The position numbers were made by a program, and so were the translations under genes. The notes beneath the pieces are model-generated. The model worked only from the letters and a program-made list of their open reading frames with translations, searched no databases and was not told the DNA's origin. From Lysobacteraceae bacterium (GTDB lineage: Bacteria > Pseudomonadota > Gammaproteobacteria > Xanthomonadales > Xanthomonadaceae), in assembly GCA_026005075.1 (NCBI GenBank), contig BPKJ01000006.1, forward strand, positions 62,001-126,000: 64,000 bases of DNA, given 5' to 3'. Positions 32,305 through 41,284 of the stretch are shown here, one piece after another; position 1 is the first letter of the stretch; each line of letters begins with the position of its first letter.

Positions 32305-35300
32305 ATGCGTTGCCGTTCATGGTCGGTGTTTCTGTGGCTGGCGTGCGGGGCCCTGCTGGTGGCGGGGCCGGCCGGAGCGGCGGATTCCTCGCGCGGAACC
32401 TACATCGTGACCCTCGACTCGGCCCCGCTGGCGAGCTTCCGCGGTCCGGGCGAGGATGCGCGGATGAAGGCCGCCGGGCTGGCGCCCACGAGTCCTGCGG
32501 CACTCGGCACCCGCCACCTGGACATGGATTCCGATGCCGTCCGCCGTTACCGGGAGTGGCTGCGCGGGGAGCGCCGCGCGCTGCTGGAGGAGGCTTCGCG
32601 GCGGATCGGCCGGCCGCTGCAGCCGGTGTTCGAGTACGACGTCGCCTCGCACGGCTTCAGCGTGGAACTCAGCGCCGAGGAGGCCAAGCAGCTGGAGGCC
32701 TTGCCGGGCGTGGCGCTGGTCGAGCGCGAGCGGATCGACCGCCTGCACACCGACGCCGGGCCTGCCTGGATCGGCGCGCCGATGATCTGGACCGGTCAGG
32801 TCGGTACGGCCACACGCGGCGAGGGTGTGGTGGTCGGGGTGATCGACTCGGGCATCAACACCTCCCATCCCTCGTTCGCCGAGGTCGCGCCGGGCGACGG
32901 CTACCGGCACACCAACCCGCGCGGGCAGCGCTACGGCCTGTGCCTGACCCAACCCAGCCTGTGCAACGACAAGCTGATCGGCCTGTACGACTTCTCGATC
33001 TGCACCGGCGTGCATGCCGCCAGCGATTGCGACGACCGCGAGGCCAACGACGGCACCGACGTCGACGGCCACGGCTCGCATGTGGCGGCCACCGTGGTCG
33101 GCAACCCGATCACGACCACGCTCAACCTCCCGAACGGCATCAGCGCCCCCTTCAGCCTGAGCGGCGTCGCGCCGCGCGCCAACCTGATCCTCTACAAGGC
33201 CTGCGAGGACGAGGAGACCTGCCGCGGCAGCTGGCTGCGGGCCGCCATCGACCAGGCAGCGGCCGATGGCGTGGATGTCTTCAACTATTCCATCGGCGGT
33301 TCGGTCGGCAGCAGCACGCCGTGGACCAGCGGCGATTCGCTGGCCATGCTCAACGCCCGCGACGCCGGCGTCGTCGTGGTCAGCTCGGCCGGCAACAGCG
33401 GGCCGGGGCGGGGCACGGTCGGGCGCCCCGCGGACGCGCCCTGGGTGCTCGCGGTGGCCAATGCCACCCATGACCGCATCATCGCCAACCGGCTGGTGGA
33501 CCTGAGCGGCGGCGCCACGCCACCCCCCTTCGGCGGGGTGATCGTGGGCGATGCCTTCACCGGCGGCTACGGCCCGGCACCGATCGTCGTGCCGCAGGAC
33601 TTTCCGCTCTGCAGCCAGGGCACCGACCTCGACTCGCCCCCCACCGGAGCCAGCAATCCCTGGCCTGCGGGGCGCTTCAACGGCGAGATCGTGGCCTGCC
33701 TGCGCGGTGTCCAGGCGCGCGTGGCCAAGAGCAACAACGTCCGCCTCGCCGGCGGTGGAGGCATGGTGCTGATCAACCAGGCCGCCGAGGGCGAGAGCAC
33801 GGTGGCCGACGCGCACAGCATTCCGTCCACCCACATCGGCTTCAATGCCGGGCAGCAGTTCCTGCAGTGGCTGTCCAGCGGCAGCGGCCATCAGGGTCGG
33901 CTCGAGGGAACCCGGGTGCTGCGCGATCCGCTGCGCGGTGACGTGCTGAATGCGTCCAGCAGCCGCGGACCGGTCGCGCAGGATTACCTCAAGCCGGACG
34001 TCGCCGCGCCCGGCACCAACGTGCTGGCCGCGGCCGGCAGCGGAACCGGCTACCGTTTCCTCACCGGTACCTCCATGGCTTCGCCGCATGTCGCGGGCGT
34101 GGTCGCCCTGCTGCGTGCGCAGCATCCGGACTGGAGCGTTTCCGACCTCGAGTCGGCGATCCGCACCACCGCGACGCCGAGCATCACACTCAGCCCGGGC
34201 GGTCCGTCTGCCGATCCGCTGCAGCAGGGAAGCGGGCGGGTCGATGCGGCCGCGGCCAGCACGCTGGGGCTGAGCTTTCCGCTGAGCGGCACCGACCTGC
34301 GCGCGGCGAACCCCGCCATCGGTGGCGATCCGCGCACGCTCAACCTGCCGTCGCTGCGGCATTCGGACTGCCGCGAGCGCTGCAGCTTCCGGCGCACGGT
34401 CACCGACCGCGCGGGCGGCGGGCGCTGGAAGGCGCTCGTCGAGGCACCGTCAGGGGTGACGGTCAGCGTGCAGCCCGCGGAGTTCACGCTCGCCGCGGGC
34501 GCCTCGCAGGCCCTGGATTTCGAGGTGCGGATCGAGGACTCGACGCTGCTCGGCACCGACCTCGAGGCGCGGGTGGTGCTGCAGCCGGTGGACGCGCAGG
34601 GCGCGCCGCTGGCCTTGCCCAGCCCGACCGCCATCCCGGTCTCGGTCTACGCCAGCGTGGGCGAGCCGCAGCAGCCGGTGCAGCTGCTGGCCAGCTCCGA
34701 CCGGGGTCTGTCGCAGACCAGCTTCGCCGGTCTGGTGGCGCTGCAGGACATCCGACTCGATGCCACGGCCCTGGCGCGACCGGAGCTCACCCAGCGCGAT
34801 CTGCAGGTCGATCCCAGCAACGGTTCGCCCTACGACGACAACGGCAACGGCGCCTTCTTCGTGCTCGTGGCGCCGCCGGCCGGCAGCACGGGTGGGAACT
34901 TCCTGCTCAAGGCCGTGGCCAGTTCCGTCACCTCGGCCGACATCGACCTCTTCGTGGGTCTCGACAGCGACGGCGACGGCGCGCCCGACGAGGACGAGGA
35001 GCTGTGCCGCTCGGCCAGCCCGACGGCCAGCGAGAGCTGCGAGCTCGAGCAGGCCCTTGGTGAGGGAGACCGTTTCTGGGTCCTGGTTCAGAACTGGGCG
35101 GCCGGTTCGAGCGGAACCGATCGCGTCGATCTGACCACCACGCTGATCGATCTCGCGCCGGCGAACCGCGAGGTCGTGGTCACCGGCCCGTCCAGCGCGC
35201 CTGCCAGCGCCCCGATCCCGCTGCGGGTCAGCTGGAACACCCCGGACCTGCTGCCCAACGAGCGCCGCGAGGGCTTCGTGCTGCTGGGCTCCGGGGCTTC

Positions 35301-36444
35301 CGGACGCACCCTGCTGCGGGTCCCGCTGATCCTGCAGCGCAGTGCGCAGTCCGCCCCGGCTGCACGGCTGCTTGCGGGTGGCGATGCCCTGGACCTCGCG
35401 CTGGCCCCCGGCGTCAGCGCCGACCGTCTTGCCATCGACGTCCCCGCCGGCGCGCAGTCGCTGCGTGTACGCACCACCGGAACCGGGGATGTCAGCCTTT
35501 ATCTTGCCCGCATCGATACCCCGGAAGGTCCCGGCATCGCCCCCGCGCCGCCGCGCGAGCAGGCCCTGCTCAGCGCCGTGGGCAGCGGCGCCGACCGCGA
35601 GCTGGTCGCCACGCCGGCCAACGGCCTGAGCAAGGGGCGCTGGTACGTGATCCCGTTCAACACCGGCAGCACCGAGGCGCGGTTCAAGCTCGAGCTCGAG
35701 CTGGCCGGAAGCACCGCCTCGCTGCCGAGGTTCGGTGCCTTCTTCAATCCGCAGCGGGATGGGGCCGGCGCCTTCCTGTTCGCCGCCGAGGGCAGCTGGG
35801 GGCTGCTCTGGTACACCTACCTCGAGGATCGCACCCCGACCTGGTACATCGCCTCCGCGCCGCCGCCTGCGGCCGGGCAGGGGCAGTGGAAGGCCGATCT
35901 GCTGAGGGCGGTCTGGAACGGCAGCGAGGCCCTCTTCACCGCCGTCGGCGAGGTGGTGCTCACCCTCGACGGGGCCAATGCCATGCAGTTCGGCTGGAAC
36001 CTCGAAGCGGAGAGCGGCTCGGAGCGCTACACCTTCATCGACGGCGGCGGCTGTGCGCTGCAGGGCGGCATGCCGTTCGACATCAACGGCTTCTGGTTCA
36101 ACCCCGCGCAGCCCGGCTACGGCTACAGCGTCAACGCCTTCCCCGGCATCGAGACCAACGGGGCGTACTTCTACGACGCCAGCGGCATCGCGCGTTGGGC
36201 GCTGGGCAGCGTCTCGCCCTTCGGCGGCAGCAGCCTGCGCTTCGACCAGCGTCTGGGCAGCTGCCCGTCCTGCGCGTGGTCGGCGCCGACCGTGACCGAG
36301 GGCATCGGCACGCTGGTGCGCAGCTACGGCGGGATCACCAGCGGGCAGATGCGCCTCGACCTGCAGCTCCAGCCCCCGCTCAGCGGCAGCTGGAGCGTCG
36401 ACACCCCGGTGCAGAAGCTGACCGCGAACACCGGTTGCCCCTAG
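32305..36444 (+). CDS. Secreted subtilisin-like serine protease (S8) with PA domain and repeat tail
   Basis: Large exported protease of 1379 residues. A signal peptide (RSWSVFLWLACGALLVAGPAGAA) is followed by an I9-type propeptide (GTYIVTLDSAPLASFRG ... LEALPGVALVE) to about residue 150. The catalytic triad is Asp181 (VIDSGINTSHP), His256 (GHGSHVAATV) and Ser590 (GTSMASPHVAG), with a protease-associated PA domain inserted at about 430-515. Beta-rich modules follow, including a DxDxDG-rich stretch at about 885-910 (FVGLDSDGDG). The tail contains two copies of a WYTYD-type repeat, at about 1143-1190 and 1261-1310. A degradative or adhesin-processing role is likely. Alone in its operon; divergent from ccmA. 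Confidence 0.94.
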   Translation: MRCRSWSVFLWLACGALLVAGPAGAADSSRGTYIVTLDSAPLASFRGPGEDARMKAAGLAPTSPAALGTRHLDMDSDAVRRYREWLRGERRALLEEASRRIGRPLQPVFEYDVASHGFSVELSAEEAKQLEALPGVALVERERIDRLHTDAGPAWIGAPMIWTGQVGTATRGEGVVVGVIDSGINTSHPSFAEVAPGDGYRHTNPRGQRYGLCLTQPSLCNDKLIGLYDFSICTGVHAASDCDDREANDGTDVDGHGSHVAATVVGNPITTTLNLPNGISAPFSLSGVAPRANLILYKACEDEETCRGSWLRAAIDQAAADGVDVFNYSIGGSVGSSTPWTSGDSLAMLNARDAGVVVVSSAGNSGPGRGTVGRPADAPWVLAVANATHDRIIANRLVDLSGGATPPPFGGVIVGDAFTGGYGPAPIVVPQDFPLCSQGTDLDSPPTGASNPWPAGRFNGEIVACLRGVQARVAKSNNVRLAGGGGMVLINQAAEGESTVADAHSIPSTHIGFNAGQQFLQWLSSGSGHQGRLEGTRVLRDPLRGDVLNASSSRGPVAQDYLKPDVAAPGTNVLAAAGSGTGYRFLTGTSMASPHVAGVVALLRAQHPDWSVSDLESAIRTTATPSITLSPGGPSADPLQQGSGRVDAAAASTLGLSFPLSGTDLRAANPAIGGDPRTLNLPSLRHSDCRERCSFRRTVTDRAGGGRWKALVEAPSGVTVSVQPAEFTLAAGASQALDFEVRIEDSTLLGTDLEARVVLQPVDAQGAPLALPSPTAIPVSVYASVGEPQQPVQLLASSDRGLSQTSFAGLVALQDIRLDATALARPELTQRDLQVDPSNGSPYDDNGNGAFFVLVAPPAGSTGGNFLLKAVASSVTSADIDLFVGLDSDGDGAPDEDEELCRSASPTASESCELEQALGEGDRFWVLVQNWAAGSSGTDRVDLTTTLIDLAPANREVVVTGPSSAPASAPIPLRVSWNTPDLLPNERREGFVLLGSGASGRTLLRVPLILQRSAQSAPAARLLAGGDALDLALAPGVSADRLAIDVPAGAQSLRVRTTGTGDVSLYLARIDTPEGPGIAPAPPREQALLSAVGSGADRELVATPANGLSKGRWYVIPFNTGSTEARFKLELELAGSTASLPRFGAFFNPQRDGAGAFLFAAEGSWGLLWYTYLEDRTPTWYIASAPPPAAGQGQWKADLLRAVWNGSEALFTAVGEVVLTLDGANAMQFGWNLEAESGSERYTFIDGGGCALQGGMPFDINGFWFNPAQPGYGYSVNAFPGIETNGAYFYDASGIARWALGSVSPFGGSSLRFDQRLGSCPSCAWSAPTVTEGIGTLVRSYGGITSGQMRLDLQLQPPLSGSWSVDTPVQKLTANTGCP

Positions 36445-36451
36445 CCGCACG

Positions 36452-36483
36452 AGGGGTCTTACGGGATCCGCCGGAGGACCCCT
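36452..36483 (+). terminator. Possible transcription terminator after the protease gene
   Basis: AGGGGTC at 36452-36458 pairs with GACCCCT at 36477-36483, leaving an 18-base interior that can fold further (CGG/CCG). It lies eight bases past the protease stop and before ybdL. No T run follows, so it may only stabilise the mRNA end. Confidence 0.35.
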
Positions 36484-36504
36484 GCACCCGACCAGGAAAC
36501 CCGC

Positions 36505-37656
36505 ATGAGTGCGACTTCGAAGCTGCCCAAGGTGGGCGAGACTATCTTCACGGTCATGTCCAGGCTTGCGCTGGAGCACGGTGCCATCAATCTGGGGCAG
36601 GGGTTCCCGGATTTTCCGACCCCGCCGCCGCTGGTCGATGCACTCGCCCAGGCGGCCCGCGAGGGCCACAACCAGTACATGCCGATGGCGGGCTTGCCGC
36701 GGCTGCGTGAGGCCATCGCCGGGCTCGTCGCGTCCTGCTACGGCGCGCATCCGGATCCGGAGAGCGAGATCACGGTGACCTCCGGCGGCAGCGAGGCGAT
36801 CTTCGATGCGGTGCAGGCGCTGGTCGCGGACGGCGAGGAGGTGGTCCTTCTCGACCCCTGCTACGACTGCTACGAGCCTGCCGTCGCGCTGGCCGGGGGG
36901 CGTGCGGTGCACGTGCCGCTGCGTGCGGAGGACTTCTCGGTCGACTGGGACGCGGTGGCGGCCGCCATCGGTCCGAGCACCCGGCTGCTCGTGATCAACA
37001 CGCCCCACAATCCCTCCGGGGCCGTGCTGGGTGCGACCGACATCGAGGCGCTGCGACGGCTGCTGGAACGGCACCCGCGCCTGCTGCTGCTGGCGGACGA
37101 GGTGTACGAGCACATGGTCTTCGATGGCCGCAGGCACGAGAGCGTCCTGCGCCATCCCGATCTCGCCGCACGCAGCGTGGCGGTATCCAGCTTCGGCAAG
37201 ACCTTCCACTGCACGGGCTGGAAGCTGGGCTATGCGGTCGCACCGGCCTGGTTGAGCCGCGAGTTCCGCAAGGTCCACCAGTACAACACCTTCTGCAGCT
37301 TCGCTCCGGCTCAGGTGGCGGTCGCCCGCATGCTGACCGAGCACCCGGAGCACCACCGCGAACTGCCCGCCTTCTACCAGGCCAAGCGCGACGCATTCAG
37401 GAGCATGCTGGAGCGTACGCGACTCCGGCCGCTGCCCGTCGCCGGCGGTTACTTCCAGCTGGTCGACTACTCGGCCGTCAGCGACCTCGATGACCTCGCG
37501 TTCTGCCGCTGGCTGACGGTGGAGCACGGCGTCACCGCGATCCCGCTCTCACCGTTCTACGGCGACCCCCCGCCGGGGCTGCGGCGGGTGCGCCTGTGCT
37601 TTGCCAAGGATGCCGCCACGCTGGAGGCAGCCGTCGAGCGGCTGGAGCGCCTGTGA
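36505..37656 (+). CDS. Methionine/glutamine aminotransferase (YbdL type)
   Basis: PLP-dependent fold-type I aminotransferase of 383 residues. The Schiff-base lysine is Lys232 in SSFGKTFHCTGWKLGY, and NQYMPMAGLPRLREAIA plus NTPHNPSGAVL are PLP-binding blocks. YbdL-like enzymes prefer methionine, glutamine and aromatic amino acids with 2-oxo acid acceptors. The gene directly downstream encodes an omega-amidase and overlaps it by GTGA, forming the glutamine transaminase/omega-amidase pathway that uses glutamine as amino donor and clears the 2-oxoglutaramate made. The substrate is inferred from the pair. Confidence 0.9.
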   Translation: MSATSKLPKVGETIFTVMSRLALEHGAINLGQGFPDFPTPPPLVDALAQAAREGHNQYMPMAGLPRLREAIAGLVASCYGAHPDPESEITVTSGGSEAIFDAVQALVADGEEVVLLDPCYDCYEPAVALAGGRAVHVPLRAEDFSVDWDAVAAAIGPSTRLLVINTPHNPSGAVLGATDIEALRRLLERHPRLLLLADEVYEHMVFDGRRHESVLRHPDLAARSVAVSSFGKTFHCTGWKLGYAVAPAWLSREFRKVHQYNTFCSFAPAQVAVARMLTEHPEHHRELPAFYQAKRDAFRSMLERTRLRPLPVAGGYFQLVDYSAVSDLDDLAFCRWLTVEHGVTAIPLSPFYGDPPPGLRRVRLCFAKDAATLEAAVERLERL

Positions 37657-38465
37657 ACGAACCGGTCGAGGATCTGCGGGTCGCGCTGGTGCAGGGCGAT
37701 ACCCGCTGGCACGATCCGCAGGGCAACCGTGCCTACTATGCCGAGCTGATCGAGCGCGGCGCCGCCGGCGCCGACCTCGCGGTGCTGCCGGAGACCTTCA
37801 CCTCCGGCTTCAGCAACGATGCACTGGCCAGCGCCGAGACCATGCAGGGACCGACCCTTGACTGGATGCGCGAGCTTGCGGCACGTCACCGTCTCGTCCT
37901 CTGCGGCAGCCTCCAGTGCCGGGATGGCGACGGCGTCTACAACCGCCTGCTGTGGGTCCAGCCGGACGGCCAGGTCCGCCATTACGACAAGCGGCACCTG
38001 TTCAGGATGGCGGGCGAGCACGAGCGCTACCGGGCTGGCGAGGCCGCGATCACGGTCGAGCTCAAGGGCTGGAGGGTGCGTCCGCTGGTCTGCTACGACC
38101 TGCGGTTTCCCGTGTTCATCCGCAACCGCTACGGCCGCGAGGTGCCGGGACGCCTGGACTACGACCTGCTCGTGTTCGTCGCCAACTGGCCGGCGCCGCG
38201 TCGCGAGGCCTGGCGCACGCTGCTGCGCGCGCGGGCCATCGAGAACCTCGCCTGTTGCGTGGGCGTGAATCGGGTTGGCGTGGACGGCAACGGGGTTGCC
38301 TACGCCGGTGACAGCGCGGCCCTCGACGAGATCGGGCAGCCGCTGGTCGAATGCGGTGCGCGGGCGATGGTGGCGGTGGTGCATCTGTCGGCCGCAGCGC
38401 TGCGTAGCCATCGCGAGCGGTTTCCTGCCCACCTCGACGCCGACGATTTCGAAATGCACCCGTGA
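37653..38465 (+). CDS. Omega-amidase (YafV family)
   Basis: Nitrilase-superfamily hydrolase of 270 residues. The catalytic Glu-Lys-Cys triad is Glu47 (LPETFTSGF), Lys113 (YDKRHLF) and Cys147 (VCYDLRFP). YafV-type members hydrolyse 2-oxoglutaramate or 2-oxosuccinamate to the 2-oxo acid and ammonia, repairing or salvaging the side product of glutamine transamination. The GTG start overlaps the stop of the aminotransferase gene, indicating coupled translation. Downstream is an unrelated exported protein 102 bases on. Confidence 0.9.
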   Translation: MNEPVEDLRVALVQGDTRWHDPQGNRAYYAELIERGAAGADLAVLPETFTSGFSNDALASAETMQGPTLDWMRELAARHRLVLCGSLQCRDGDGVYNRLLWVQPDGQVRHYDKRHLFRMAGEHERYRAGEAAITVELKGWRVRPLVCYDLRFPVFIRNRYGREVPGRLDYDLLVFVANWPAPRREAWRTLLRARAIENLACCVGVNRVGVDGNGVAYAGDSAALDEIGQPLVECGARAMVAVVHLSAAALRSHRERFPAHLDADDFEMHP

Positions 38466-38567
38466 TCGGAGCCGGTCCGTTCCGGCAAGACGGGGTGCAT
38501 CGGCGCGGCAGGAGGGGCAGAATGGGTCGGTGATTTTCGTCCGTCGTTCCAAGAGGGGGTGTGTGCA

Positions 38568-39278
38568 ATGAGCAGGATGATGTGGGCCTTGGGGCTGGTG
38601 CTTGGCTTGTGTCTTCCGGCCTGGGCGGCCAGTCAGGAAAAGCCGGTGATCGGGGTGATCGAGTTCAAGAACCAGAGCGGCGCTGCGTGGTGGCGGGGCG
38701 GAGTGGGCTGGGAGCTCGCCAGCATGCTGTCGAACGAGCTGGCCGCAACGGGCGCGTTCCGGGTGGTCGAGCGCAGCAAGCTCGAAGCCGTGCTGGAAGA
38801 GCAGAACCTCGGCGCCTCGGGCCGGGTGGCCGGCGGGACCGGCGCCAAGATCGGCAAGCTGACCGGGGCGCAGTACCTCGTGGCCGGCACGGTGACCGCC
38901 TACGAGGAGAACACCAAGGGCACCGGCGGCGGGATCAGCTTCAAGGGCATCTCGCTGGGCGGCAAGTCCTCCGAGGCCTATCTCGCGGTCGATGTCCGCG
39001 TGATCAACGCCAACACGGGCGAGATCGACTTCGTGCGCACGGTCGAGGGTCGCAGCAAGGGCGGCGGGGTGAGCATCGGGCTCTATCGTGGCGGTTTCGG
39101 CGGAGCCTTGTCGCAGGAAAACAAGACCCCGGCCGGCAAGGCGATCCGCGCCGCGCTGGTCGAGATCACCGACTACCTCGAATGCGCGATGGTGCGCAAG
39201 GATGACTGCCTGAGCGAGTACGACGCCAAGGAGTCCAGGCGCCGCCAGAGCAGTCGCGGCGCGCTCAAGCTCGACTGA
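38568..39278 (+). CDS. Exported CsgG-like protein
   Basis: A 236-residue exported protein with signal sequence MSRMMWALGLVLGLCLPAWAA, lacking a lipobox cysteine. The body resembles the CsgG/HfaB family (IGVIEFKNQSG, then SNELAATGAFRVVERSKLEAVLEEQNLG, LTGAQYLVAGTVTAYEE, SEAYLAVDVRVINANTGEI). CsgG forms the outer-membrane pore for curli secretion, but no curli genes (csgA, B, E, F) accompany it. The glycine-rich insertion (KGTGGGISFKGISLGGK) falls where the pore hairpin would be. The role could be a lipid-free periplasmic relative. A GAGGGGG stretch lies 7-13 bases before the ATG. Confidence 0.8.
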   Translation: MSRMMWALGLVLGLCLPAWAASQEKPVIGVIEFKNQSGAAWWRGGVGWELASMLSNELAATGAFRVVERSKLEAVLEEQNLGASGRVAGGTGAKIGKLTGAQYLVAGTVTAYEENTKGTGGGISFKGISLGGKSSEAYLAVDVRVINANTGEIDFVRTVEGRSKGGGVSIGLYRGGFGGALSQENKTPAGKAIRAALVEITDYLECAMVRKDDCLSEYDAKESRRRQSSRGALKLD

Positions 39279-39284
39279 GGTCCG

Positions 39285-39303
39285 CCCGGCCGGGGTGGCC
39301 GGG
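39285..39303. terminator. Hairpin between convergent genes
   Basis: CCCGGCC at 39285-39291 pairs with GGCCGGG at 39297-39303 across the loop GGGGT. It lies in the 29-base gap between the csgG-like stop and the rluB stop on the opposite strand and could protect or end either transcript. There is no T run. Confidence 0.35.
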
Positions 39304-39307
39304 GCCG

Positions 39308-40579
39308 TCAGCGGCGGGGGCCGCGGCCCTTGCCGCGCGGCTTGCCGCCCGGTCGCCCGGGCTTGCCCGAGCCCTTCCTGCCGGCGGGCCCCGGCCGTGC
39401 CGACGGGCTGGTGGTGGTCACGCCCTCGGGAACGTACCAGCTGCGATGCTCGGCCGGATTCTCGAAGCCCGGCCGGGCTGCACGCGCCTTCTTGCGACCG
39501 CCCCGAGGCTGGCCGGCCGGTGCGGTGAGCACGGTGTGCGGGGGTTCGAGGCCGTGTCCCGGCGCAGGGGGGTGCTTGCCGCCACGACCCTTGCGTTTCG
39601 GCGAGGCCTGACGCCCGCGCCGCCCGCTCGGCGCGTCCTCGCGCAGGCGGTCGAAGGCGCGCAGTTCGCGGCCCTCGTCCATCCAGCCGCCCTGCACCCA
39701 GGCCTTCTGCTCGCGCGGTGCCGGGCGGTACTCGGCGGGCCTGGCGCGGCGCTGGCCGAGCACCGGTTGCAGTACCAGTGTCGGCGAGAGGGGTGGCAGG
39801 CCGACCGACTTGCGCAGTGCCTCGGCCTCCGCCTCGGGCAGTTCCTGCCAGTGTCCGCGGCGCAGCGCACGCGGCAGCTCGATGCTGCCGTAACGCACCC
39901 GCTTCAGGCGGCTGACCTGGAAGCCCAGCGCCTCCCACATCCTCCGCACCTCGCGGTTGCGTCCCTCATGCAGGCTGACGGAGAACCACGCGTGGCTGTC
40001 GCTGGCCCCGATCCGGCTGATCTCGTCGAAGCGGGCCGTCCCGTCCTCGAGTTCGATGCCGCGGCGCAGCTGCTCCACCACCTCGTCGCCGACCTCGCCA
40101 TGGATGCGGCACACGTAATCCCGGCGCACCTCGGTGGAGGGGTGCATGAGGGCGTGGGCCAGCTCGCCGTCCGTGGTCAGCAGCAGCAAGCCGGTGGTGT
40201 TGATGTCCAGCCGTCCCACGGCGACCCAGCGTGCGCCCTTGATCGGCGGCAGGCGATCGAAGACCGTCGGTCGGCCCTCCGGATCGTCCCGTGTCGTCAC
40301 CTCGCCCTCGGGCTTGTGGTAGAGCAGCACGCGCGGCGGCTCGGAGCGGACGGAGGCGATGAAGGTGCGGCCGTCGATCTCGACCCGGTCGCCGCTGCGC
40401 AGGCTGGATCCCAGCTCGGCCACCTCGCCGTTGACGCGCACCTGCCCCTGGGCAATGCGCTCTTCCAGTGCGCGTCGGGAGCCAAGGCCGGACTGGGCGA
40501 GGACCTTGTGCAGGCGCTCCTCCACACGGGGCTGGGCATCACGCTTCAGGGACAGACGTGGACGGGTCGGTTCGGTCAT
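39308..40579 (-). CDS. rluB: 23S rRNA pseudouridine(2605) synthase
   Basis: RluB makes pseudouridine 2605 in 23S rRNA. The 423-residue protein has an N-terminal S4 domain (EERLHKVLAQSGLGSRRALEERI, residues 20-65) and the RsuA-type catalytic core with GRLDINTTGLLLLT, where Asp125 is the nucleophile, and NREVRRMWEALGFQVSRLKRVRYG. A long C-terminal tail (about 160 residues) is rich in Gly, Arg, Lys and Pro, ending GKPRGKGRGPRR, and probably binds RNA. The ATG overlaps the scpB stop by four bases. Confidence 0.95.
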   Translation of the reverse strand: MTEPTRPRLSLKRDAQPRVEERLHKVLAQSGLGSRRALEERIAQGQVRVNGEVAELGSSLRSGDRVEIDGRTFIASVRSEPPRVLLYHKPEGEVTTRDDPEGRPTVFDRLPPIKGARWVAVGRLDINTTGLLLLTTDGELAHALMHPSTEVRRDYVCRIHGEVGDEVVEQLRRGIELEDGTARFDEISRIGASDSHAWFSVSLHEGRNREVRRMWEALGFQVSRLKRVRYGSIELPRALRRGHWQELPEAEAEALRKSVGLPPLSPTLVLQPVLGQRRARPAEYRPAPREQKAWVQGGWMDEGRELRAFDRLREDAPSGRRGRQASPKRKGRGGKHPPAPGHGLEPPHTVLTAPAGQPRGGRKKARAARPGFENPAEHRSWYVPEGVTTTSPSARPGPAGRKGSGKPGRPGGKPRGKGRGPRR

Positions 40580-41284
40580 GACTGGGGCTCCGGCTCGGTG
40601 GATGCACCGGCACTGGTGGGTTCGGAAGAAGGAAGTTCGATCCCGGTCTCGGTCTGCGCATCGGGACCTTCGGCGGCGAGCGCCGAGGGCGGGGCGTCCC
40701 GGCCCGGGCCGTCCTCGTGGGCGAGGCCGTCGAGCGGCAGCTCCGGTTCGAGCTCGGGAATCTCCTGCAACTCGGCAAGAGGCGGCAACTGATCCAGCGA
40801 ACGCAGTCCGAAGTGGTCGAGGAAGGCACGCGTGGTTCCGTACAGGGCAGGGCGCCCCGGCACGTCGCGATGGCCCACGACGCGGATCCACTCCCGCTCC
40901 TCCAGCGTGCGGATGATCTGGCTGGAGACCGACACGCCGCGGATCTGCTCGATCTCGCCACGGGTGATGGGCTGGCGGTAGGCGATCAGCGCCAGCGTCT
41001 CGAGCAGGGCCCGCGAATAGCGCGCGGGCTTCTCGGCCCACAGGCGGCCCACCCAGGGCATCAGGTCGGGATCGACCTGGTAGCGGAAGCCGCTGGCCAC
41101 TTCGACCAGCGACACGCCCCGTCGGCCGTTCTCCTCGGCCAGTTCCGTCAGCGCGCGCTCGAGGGCGCCCGGTGGCGGCGGCTCGTCCTCGGGGAAACAG
41201 CGTTGCCAGCCGGCTCAGTGACAGGGGTTCGGGCGAGGCGAGCAAGGCGGCCTCGACGATCCGCCGGATGCGTGACTCATCCAT
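40576..41284 (-). pseudogene. scpB: Segregation and condensation protein B with single-base frameshift
   Basis: ScpB dimers bridge ScpA in the SMC-ScpAB condensin. The N-terminus (MDESRIRRIVEAALLASPEPLSLSRLATLFP) is in one frame and the rest (LVEVASGFRYQVDPDLMPWVG, then a winged-helix region with LALIAYRQPITRGEIEQIRGV) in another. One of four Gs at 41191-41194 (CCCC on the coding strand, in TTTCCCCGAGG) is extra. Dropping it joins the halves as ATLFPEDEPPPPGALERALTEL and gives 235 residues, normal for ScpB. As written, the long downstream frame begins at an ATG near 41115 and loses the first 57 residues. Confidence 0.92.

Noticed and set aside
34450-37527. Other long antisense frames, for example opposite the S8 protease, leuS, yhdP and ligA
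   Set aside because: They mirror real genes, are rich in Arg, Ala, Gly and Pro, and show no recognisable domains.
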